This document shows, piece after piece, positions 57,350 through 62,953 of a DNA stretch of 62,953 nt; position 1 is the stretch's first letter, and every line of letters begins with the position of its first letter. Below the pieces are notes generated by a model. It ran no database searches. It was not told where the DNA came from and was given only the letters and a program-made list of their open reading frames with translations. The stretch covers positions 1 through 62,953 of the forward strand of contig JASJDW010000025.1 of NCBI GenBank assembly GCA_030064955.1, given 5' to 3'. Source of the DNA: Crocosphaera sp. Lineage in GTDB: Bacteria; Cyanobacteriota; Cyanobacteriia; Cyanobacteriales; Microcystaceae. The position numbers and the translations under genes are program-made.

Positions 57350-57646
57350 ATGAATATAATTGATGTAGTAACTGAAAAAATGCAATCTTTACCCCCTCAC
57401 CAACAAGATCAGGTTTTAGATTTTGTTGAGTTTTTAATCACAAAATATCAACCAGAAAAGTCTCAGAAATCGGCTGAACAATTAGCAATTGAGCGAATGA
57501 AGGATCTCGATGATCCTGATAACCCTGATAAATGGGAAACTGTTATCGATATCGGTGATGAAATTGATGTTCAGTCTAGCTTGAAGAATTTAAGAAAACG
57601 TGGTTACAAAGTCAAAGTATCAAGTGAAAGCCAATCATCTTGTTAG
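57350..57646 (+). CDS. DUF2281-like antitoxin
   Basis: 98 codons from ATG at 57350; ATG at 57335 is equally open. SLPPHQQDQVLDFVEFLITK is the DUF2281 signature (LPP..Q.EVLDFVEFL). The C-terminal DDPDNPDKWETVIDIGDEID is an acidic toxin-binding tail. It overlaps the toxin gene and lies 71 bp after tRNA-Pro. Confidence 0.75.
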   Translation: MNIIDVVTEKMQSLPPHQQDQVLDFVEFLITKYQPEKSQKSAEQLAIERMKDLDDPDNPDKWETVIDIGDEIDVQSSLKNLRKRGYKVKVSSESQSSC

Positions 57647-57923
57647 AGAGGAAGATTTACCTAAACTATCTGAAGCATTAAGAAAAGATTTTGAGGATTT
57701 TTGTAATTCTATTTTTGTCGAAGATCCTTACAATTGTTTGGGTTTAGATAATCATACCCTCAAGGGGTATTTAAGAGGATATCGAGCATTAGAAATTGAT
57801 GAAAATGGGATTAGCTATCGTTTAGTTTATCGTATTTATGAAAAACCGTCACCTAAACGGGTCTTTATTTTAAGTTTTGCAGAACATGATCTGGCTTATC
57901 AAAAAGCTAAGGAAAGAAAGTAA
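57600..57923 (+). CDS. RelE/ParE-like toxin
   Basis: 107 codons from GTG at 57600; a second GTG at 57624 is possible. DNHTLKGYLRGYRALEIDEN, ISYRLVYRIYEKP and VFILSFAEHDLAYQKAKER give the RelE-fold strands with the basic and His residues expected for ribosome-dependent mRNA cleavage. It overlaps the antitoxin ORF by 47 bp, an unusually long overlap. Confidence 0.75.
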   Translation: MVTKSKYQVKANHLVREEDLPKLSEALRKDFEDFCNSIFVEDPYNCLGLDNHTLKGYLRGYRALEIDENGISYRLVYRIYEKPSPKRVFILSFAEHDLAYQKAKERK

Positions 57924-57933
57924 TAAACAATAA

Positions 57934-59223
57934 TTAACTGAGGTTATTCCAAGCATCAGCAGCATCATTTAATGCTTGTTCTACTGTTTTTTCTTTTAAC
58001 ATCGCAGCTTGTAAATTTTCATAAATAATCTTTTGTAATTGGTTAATATTATCCTGGGGTGGCACTAATACTTGGGACTCTTTTAGTTGTTTCGCACTAA
58101 TAGCAAGTGCTTGGGATAATGGGGTTTGTTCCGTTGAATTTTCTTGTTCATTAATATAAGTATTTACTGCTTCTACAGTTGAAGGTAAAACCTTGGCTTC
58201 TTTGGCAAATTCTAATTGATTTTGGGTGTTAGTTACAAATTTAGCAAACTCAACTGCTTCTTGAGGTTTATCGGTATTTTTAGGAATAACTAAATTCATC
58301 ACTGCGACATTTCTTTTACCAGTTTCTCCTGTAATTTGGGGAGATGCTGCGGACACTTCAGCGATGGTAGGGGCATTTTTTATGATTACTGGAAATGATT
58401 CTGCACCCGTTGATAATAAAGCGATTTCTCCTGATTGATATAAGTCGATCGCATGGCGGTGTCCTTGGGTTAGAACTTCTGGGGGTAATAATTCTTGTTG
58501 ATATAAATCCACCCAATAACGAAACGCTTCTAACCCTTCTGGACTATTAAATGCTGCTTTTCCATTCTCATCTAATAAAGTAACATCCATTTGTACCAAA
58601 GACTCTAAAACTTCTCCAGAATCTCCAGGAACAAAGGTAAAAAACATGGCATATTTTCCTGTTTTTTCTTTCAATTTACTAGCAACATCCCCTAATTCTG
58701 CAAAGGTTTGGGGAGGTGTTTCGATGTTAGCTTGTTTCAATAATTCTTGGTTATAAATTGCAATTCGTGTGGTTAAATACCAAGGTAAACCAAAACTAAT
58801 ATTATTAATAGTTCCTGCTTGCCAAATATTGGATAAATATTGTTCTTTTTCTTCAGGAGAAATATAATTATTTTCTGTTAAATTTAACCAAGCATTACGA
58901 CTGGCTAATTTAGAAGCAAAATTAGGGTTAAGATTCACCACGTCAGGGGCAGTATTAGCCGAAACAGCCGTTAAAATCTTACTTTCCATTGCTTCCCAAG
59001 GAATATCAACCCAACGAATTTTAATTCCTTCGTGTTCTTGTTCAAATTGTTTAATTAATTCGGTAAAATAAGGGGTAAATTGAGGCTGTAACTGCATCGT
59101 CCAAAACTCTAATTCTTGACCATTGGTAGGAATTTGGCCACCATTACAACTAATCAAGAAACTTAAGATTAATCCTAACAATCCCCATAAAGCCCATTTA
59201 CTCAAATTAATTAATTTACCCAT
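57934..59223 (-). CDS. ABC sugar-type solute-binding lipoprotein
   Basis: 429 codons. A lipobox (SFLISC, Cys26) follows a hydrophobic signal. The fold is family-1 extracellular solute-binding (LEFWTMQLQPQFTPYFTELI, IKRWVDIPWEAMESKILTAV-type start, APDVVNLNP). Such proteins feed sugars or glycosyl-glycerol to MalFG-type permeases. No permease is nearby; the ATPase gene upstream is of the LivG type, which normally serves branched-chain amino-acid or urea transporters, so the pair may not work together. Confidence 0.88.
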   Translation of the reverse strand: MGKLINLSKWALWGLLGLILSFLISCNGGQIPTNGQELEFWTMQLQPQFTPYFTELIKQFEQEHEGIKIRWVDIPWEAMESKILTAVSANTAPDVVNLNPNFASKLASRNAWLNLTENNYISPEEKEQYLSNIWQAGTINNISFGLPWYLTTRIAIYNQELLKQANIETPPQTFAELGDVASKLKEKTGKYAMFFTFVPGDSGEVLESLVQMDVTLLDENGKAAFNSPEGLEAFRYWVDLYQQELLPPEVLTQGHRHAIDLYQSGEIALLSTGAESFPVIIKNAPTIAEVSAASPQITGETGKRNVAVMNLVIPKNTDKPQEAVEFAKFVTNTQNQLEFAKEAKVLPSTVEAVNTYINEQENSTEQTPLSQALAISAKQLKESQVLVPPQDNINQLQKIIYENLQAAMLKEKTVEQALNDAADAWNNLS

Positions 59224-59280
59224 TGTTTCATTGTTAATAACAGTTTTAGTCTGATTACATTCTGGAGAAAACGATTGAGA

Positions 59281-60051
59281 TTATTCTCCTAAATAAGCTT
59301 CGAGAACCTGAGAATTTTCTTGAATTTCTTCAGGGGTTCCATCGGCTAAATTAGTCCCCTCAGCTAACACCCAAATATGATCAGATAAAGACATAACCAC
59401 ATCCATATTATGTTCAATAATTAAAAAAGAAATACCTTGTTGATTCCAAGTCTGAATATGATCACAAATTTGCCCAATAAGCGTGGGGTTAACTCCGGCT
59501 GCTGGTTCATCCAGTAAAATGAGTTTAGGACGAGTCATCAAGGTTCTAGCCATTTCTAGGAGTTTACGCTGTCCCCCAGACAAAGCCCCAGCATAATCGT
59601 GGCGTTTTTCGATTAATCCCACAGATTCAAGAATAGAAAGGGCTTTTTCTCTGTTTTCCCGTTCCTCTTGTTTAATCTGTCCCCGTTTTAACCAAAGTTG
59701 CCAGAAACTTTCCCCAGTTTGTTTTTGAGTAGCTAATAACATATTTTCTAGTACGGTTAGACGGGATAACACTCTAGCCACTTGAAAGGTACGAATACAG
59801 CCTTGTAAAGCGATTTGATGAGGGGTTAAATGTTGAATCGGTTCCCCATCAAAAATGACTTCTCCTTGATCGGGACGGATAAAATTGGATAAAAGATTAA
59901 ATAGGGTGGTTTTCCCTGCGCCATTCGGTCCAATTAATCCCGTAATACTACCCTGTTTGACCTGTATTTGCGCTTTATTTACAGCTTTTAGTCCACCAAA
60001 GCTTTTAGATAATTGTTTCGCATCCAAAATGATAGAAGAAGAATCGATCAT
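59281..60051 (-). CDS. ABC transporter ATP-binding protein, LivG/NatA type
   Basis: 256 codons. SKSFGGLKAVNKAQIQVKQG, Walker A GLIGPNGAGKTTLF, signature LSGGQRKLLEMAR and Walker B LILLDEPAAGVNP, with the IRTFQVARVLSRLTVLENML Q-loop region typical of LivG/UrtD. The usual set (LivF, LivH, LivM, LivK) is absent. In cyanobacteria isolated LivG-like ATPases (NatA type) serve neutral amino acid uptake encoded elsewhere. 57 bp upstream of the solute-binding gene. Confidence 0.88.
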   Translation of the reverse strand: MIDSSSIILDAKQLSKSFGGLKAVNKAQIQVKQGSITGLIGPNGAGKTTLFNLLSNFIRPDQGEVIFDGEPIQHLTPHQIALQGCIRTFQVARVLSRLTVLENMLLATQKQTGESFWQLWLKRGQIKQEERENREKALSILESVGLIEKRHDYAGALSGGQRKLLEMARTLMTRPKLILLDEPAAGVNPTLIGQICDHIQTWNQQGISFLIIEHNMDVVMSLSDHIWVLAEGTNLADGTPEEIQENSQVLEAYLGE

Positions 60052-60167
60052 TGATTAAACCAACCTTAAATCAGTCAGCAAGGGTTTATTATTAATTGCG
60101 CCTCATGATAACATATCCTGACTTTTGATTTAAGCTTGAATTCATATAATACTAAGTCCGATTACTA

Positions 60168-60288
60168 TATAGCAGTTCCCATACTTGTGAGGTACAAACT
60201 CTTCTAGTTTTAGGAGTTAGGAGTTCGGGAGTTCAGGAGTTCAGAAGTTGAATATTAGGTGTACCTCATGAGTCCAGGAAATGCTATA
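60168..60288. mobile_element. MITE-like element, copy 2
   Basis: 121 bp, inverted relative to the copy at 9388-9523. It starts TATAGCAGTTCCCATACTTG and ends in the complement of TATAGCATTTCCTGGACTCA. The interior holds repeated GGAGTTCGGGAGTTCAGGAG units. No coding capacity. Part of the 761-bp gap 60052-60812, which is entirely repeat and AT-rich sequence. Confidence 0.75.
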
Positions 60289-60358
60289 GGTTACTAAGTA
60301 AAATAGGGAACAGGCAATAGGGGTAAGTAAGCACACAAAATTAATTACACAAAAACCG

Positions 60359-60426
60359 TAGGGTGGGCAATGGCCACAATAAGCTCTGGATAAGAGTTTT
60401 AGCCTTTTACTGACCATTGCCCACCG
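60359..60426. repeat. GGTGGGCAATGG inverted repeat
   Basis: GGTGGGCAATGG (60362-60373) and CCATTGCCCACC (60414-60425) are perfect inverted repeats around a 40-nt spacer. Same core as at 2360-2439. Confidence 0.65.
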
Positions 60427-60483
60427 TGCAATTAATTTTTTTTAGGCACTTATGTGTTTAGTTTCCTTTTAAAAGCGGATTTT

Positions 60484-60649
60484 CAGTATAACTGAGATCT
60501 TGCACCAGTACAAGAAAACTCAATAGCAAAAGAAAGAAAATCAATTTTCAAGCAGTTACAGTCAAAATCAATCCTGTTACCCATTCCCCATTCCCCATTC
60601 CCTCTCTAAACTAGCTAGTTTTATCAAAGGTGCAAGATGTGAGTATAAC
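60484..60649. mobile_element. Second MITE-like element type
   Basis: The left end AGTATAACTGAGATCTTGCA and the right end, read inward, GTTATACTCACATCTTGCAC are imperfect inverted repeats about 21 bp long. About 166 bp, no coding capacity. Upstream of the ABC1 kinase gene. Confidence 0.55.
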
Positions 60650-60812
60650 AGCAACAGCAAAATAACAATTCTCCCTACTCTTCCCACCTTTCCCACCCTC
60701 AACCCCACTAAAACACGGATACACCAAGTTGGAAACTCCTACAAGGAGTAGCTACAATTTGAGCAGAGCTTGTTACAATATTTTACAAAAGCATTCATAT
60801 AAGTATATTCCT

Positions 60813-62807
60813 ATGGCTCAATCCACTGTCTCCCCAGACACCCTCAACTCTGATACTATCACTATTACAGTAGAACCGCGTCATATTCCTCAAGGACATA
60901 AAGAAGACTTAGGCCCCATTAGTGATACGTCTCCTGAAAGTTGGCGATATCATCCCGAAACCATTAACGAATATTATCGTCGTCGTCTTCCCCAAGTTAT
61001 CGGTCGTCTTATCAATGTTTTCTTATTATTTGCTCGTTTTGCCATAGGATTATGGTGGGATAAAATTAGGGGCAAAAATCCCAAAGAAGAGAGAAACCGA
61101 GCAATTCATTTACGAGAAATGTTAACAGAATTGGGACCGACATATATTAAAGTGGGACAAGCTTTATCCACTCGGCCAGATTTAGTTCCTCCTGTTTATT
61201 TAGATGAATTAACTACATTACAAGATCAATTACCCTCTTTTCCTAATGAAGTTGCTTATGGTTTTATTGAGGAAGAATTGGGAAAAAGTCCCCAAGAGAT
61301 TTATGCTGAATTATCAGATAAGCCCATTGCTGCTGCTTCTCTTGGTCAAGTGTATAAAGGGAGATTAAAAACAGGGGAAAAAGTTGCAGTTAAAGTACAG
61401 CGTCCTGATTTAATTAAACGAATTACTTTAGATATTTATATTTTACGTAACCTTTCTATTTGGGCCCAAAATACTTTTTCTTTCATTCGCTCAGATTTAG
61501 TGGCTATTACTGATGAACTAGCAGGTCGTATTTTTGAAGAAATTAATTATATTCAAGAAGGTAGAAATGCAGAAGAATTTGCTAAACTTTACGGCCATTT
61601 ATCAGAAATTTATGTACCTAAAATTTACTGGGAATACACCGCGAGAAGAGTATTAACGATGGAGTGGGTTGAGGGAACTAAACTCACTAATATTCAAGCC
61701 ATTCAAGCGCAAGGAATTGAAGCAACTCACTTGGTAGAAGTAGGGGTTAATTGTTCTTTACGCCAATTATTAGAACATGGTTTTTTCCATGCTGATCCCC
61801 ATCCTGGCAATTTATTAGCTATGAAAGATGGACGATTAGCTTATCTCGATTTTGGCATGATGAGTCGTATTAAACCCTATCAAAGATATGGATTAATCGA
61901 AGCAGTTGTCCATTTAGTAAATCGAGATTTTGATGCTTTAGCTTATGATTATGTTAAGTTAGACTTTTTAAAACCTGATACAGATCTAACTCCGATTATT
62001 CCTGCGTTAACAGAGGTTTTTGGTAATGCTTTAGGGTCTAGTGTTGCTGAATTAAACTTTAAAAGTATTACGGATCAAATGTCGGAAATGATGTACGAAT
62101 TTCCCTTTAAAGTTCCTGCTTATTATGCTTTAATTTTGCGCTCAATGGTAACACTAGAAGGGATCGCGATTGGTATTGATCCGAATTTTAAAGTATTGAG
62201 TAAAGCCTATCCTTATGTGGCGAAACGCTTATTAACCGATCCTTCCCCAGAGTTACGAGCTTCTCTAAAAGATTTATTATTTAAAGAGGGAGGGTTTCGC
62301 TGGAATCGCTTAGAAAATTTGATGAGAAATGCTAAAGATTCCCAAGATTATGATATTGATAAAGTGGTAGACCAAGCTACAGATTTTCTGTTCTCTGCGC
62401 GAGGTGAATTTATTAGAGAAAGATTAGTCAATGAAATTATTAATGCTTTAGATATGTTTAGCCGTCGTACCTGGTTTAATATGTCTAGTATGGTGCGCGA
62501 ACAAGTAGGGTTAGCTGTTCAAGAAACTCCGTCCGATCTACAAGAGACAAGTGCCAGTGTAGAACATTTACAAAATATCTTACAAATTTTACAAAATACG
62601 CCAGGGTTTGATCCAATGAAGCTGGTTCCTTTAGTGATGAAACTATTAGGAAAGCCAGAAACTCAACGGATGGGACAAAAAATTGCTGAGGGGTTAATGC
62701 AAAAATTAGTCGCTCGTTTAATTCGTAATTTACTCCTAGAAATTGATCAACCTAGAAACATTTCTATAGGAACAAGAAACAATCAAAAATCCTTACCCGC
62801 AGCTTAA
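60813..62807 (+). CDS. ABC1/UbiB (AarF, ADCK)-family atypical kinase
   Basis: 664 codons from ATG at 60813 (MAQSTVSPDTLNSD); a TTG 28 codons upstream is less likely. The ABC1 core: KVGQALSTRPDLVP (the KxGQ helix), AAASLGQVYKGRLKTGEKVA with the Ala-rich loop, VAVKVQRPDL with the ATP Lys, EINYIQEGRNAEEF, HADPHPGNLL and YLDFGMMS. Family members (UbiB, Coq8, plastid ABC1K) promote quinone and prenyl-lipid synthesis. In cyanobacteria the role would be plastoquinone, tocopherol or phylloquinone metabolism. Confidence 0.93.
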   Translation: MAQSTVSPDTLNSDTITITVEPRHIPQGHKEDLGPISDTSPESWRYHPETINEYYRRRLPQVIGRLINVFLLFARFAIGLWWDKIRGKNPKEERNRAIHLREMLTELGPTYIKVGQALSTRPDLVPPVYLDELTTLQDQLPSFPNEVAYGFIEEELGKSPQEIYAELSDKPIAAASLGQVYKGRLKTGEKVAVKVQRPDLIKRITLDIYILRNLSIWAQNTFSFIRSDLVAITDELAGRIFEEINYIQEGRNAEEFAKLYGHLSEIYVPKIYWEYTARRVLTMEWVEGTKLTNIQAIQAQGIEATHLVEVGVNCSLRQLLEHGFFHADPHPGNLLAMKDGRLAYLDFGMMSRIKPYQRYGLIEAVVHLVNRDFDALAYDYVKLDFLKPDTDLTPIIPALTEVFGNALGSSVAELNFKSITDQMSEMMYEFPFKVPAYYALILRSMVTLEGIAIGIDPNFKVLSKAYPYVAKRLLTDPSPELRASLKDLLFKEGGFRWNRLENLMRNAKDSQDYDIDKVVDQATDFLFSARGEFIRERLVNEIINALDMFSRRTWFNMSSMVREQVGLAVQETPSDLQETSASVEHLQNILQILQNTPGFDPMKLVPLVMKLLGKPETQRMGQKIAEGLMQKLVARLIRNLLLEIDQPRNISIGTRNNQKSLPAA

Positions 62808-62815
62808 GGTTACTT

Positions 62816-62953
62816 TGTAAGCATTCAGTTATCAGCCGTCAGCCCTTCGGGTAGACTTCGTCCCTCAATGAAGTCCGGCAGTTGCTCCTCGGCGGAAACC
62901 GGAGGGGCTGTCTCCTGGGGTGTCCCCAGGAGTTTATACGCCCCGTCCAAGAC
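62816..62953. repeat. GC-rich multi-hairpin sequence at the window edge
   Basis: Begins TGTAAGCATTCAGTTATCAG, the repeat that also bounds 34542-34956, then turns GC-rich. Hairpins in series: GACTTC/GAAGTC, CTCC/GGAG around GGCGGAAACC, and CTCCTGGGG-TGT-CCCCAGGAG (62912-62932, a perfect 9-bp stem). It is much richer in G+C than neighbouring sequence and may be the terminal part of an insertion element or a structured RNA that continues past the window. Confidence 0.4.

Overview
The window comes from a unicellular cyanobacterium, most likely of the Crocosphaera/Cyanothece clade; this placement is an inference from features, not from a search. The base composition is AT-rich. HIP1 octamers (GCGATCGC), a cyanobacterial hallmark, recur inside and between genes. 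The ribosomal cluster has the cyanobacterial order (rplC to prfA, without rpsJ, rpsN or rpmD). Several lineage-typical families are present: Ycf39, an NdbB-type NDH-2, DUF3038/DUF4335, an Ssl1498-like protein and DUF4168. Dispersed small repeats and MITE-like elements are frequent. No transposase, phage or CRISPR gene is visible.

Layout. 0-2.4 kb: a NACHT NTPase gene, split in two by a frameshift at a run of nine A. 2.5 kb: an orphan antitoxin-like ORF. 2.9-9.2 kb: five co-directional genes that look like a lipid-modification set (acyl-CoA-dehydrogenase-like protein, acyl carrier protein, MBOAT acyltransferase, NDH-2-like flavoprotein, sulfotransferase). 9.6-14.2 kb: a Cache-HAMP hybrid histidine kinase followed by a REC-GGDEF-EAL protein, probably one c-di-GMP signalling unit. 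14.3-15.1 kb: a broken exported-protein gene and an intact YefM/YoeB module. 15.3-16.8 kb: a ComM/YifB ATPase. 17.1-34.5 kb: the S10/spc/alpha ribosomal super-cluster with secY, adk, infA, rpoA, truA and prfA; rpmJ is only 37 codons long, and rpsS and infA have corrected starts.

34.5-40.0 kb is an accessory island between prfA and nadK, full of toxin-antitoxin debris. It holds a frameshifted four-helix-bundle gene bracketed by inverted repeats, a decayed Phd/RelE pair, an MNT protein without its HEPN partner, an intact VapBC-like pair, a two-part ORF resembling a PUR-like protein plus a nuclease interrupted by one stop codon, and BrnT and DUF6888-like remnants beside an intact DUF6887-like gene. 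40.0-44.5 kb (minus strand): NAD kinase, Ycf39 and MutS2. 44.7-47.9 kb: a coiled-coil protein, a light-harvesting-like membrane protein, a small ribbon-helix-helix regulator with 11-bp-spaced iterons, and the DUF4335/DUF3038 pair. 48-51.2 kb: a CPA1 Na+/H+ antiporter and two siroheme/cobalamin enzymes. 51.6-56.8 kb: a SNF2 helicase, a DUF4168 protein, a TPR protein and a pilin-like protein. 57.2 kb: tRNA-Pro(CGG) with a toxin-antitoxin pair just downstream. 57.9-60.1 kb: an ABC solute-binding lipoprotein and an ABC ATPase. 60.8-62.8 kb: an ABC1/UbiB-family kinase. The right edge is a GC-rich, multi-hairpin sequence that looks like the end of a mobile or structured-RNA element.

The strongest leads are the A9-split NACHT gene, the acyl-ACP/MBOAT/sulfotransferase cluster, the stop-interrupted PUR-like/nuclease ORF, the AGGACA iterons, and the two matching MITE copies 51 kb apart.
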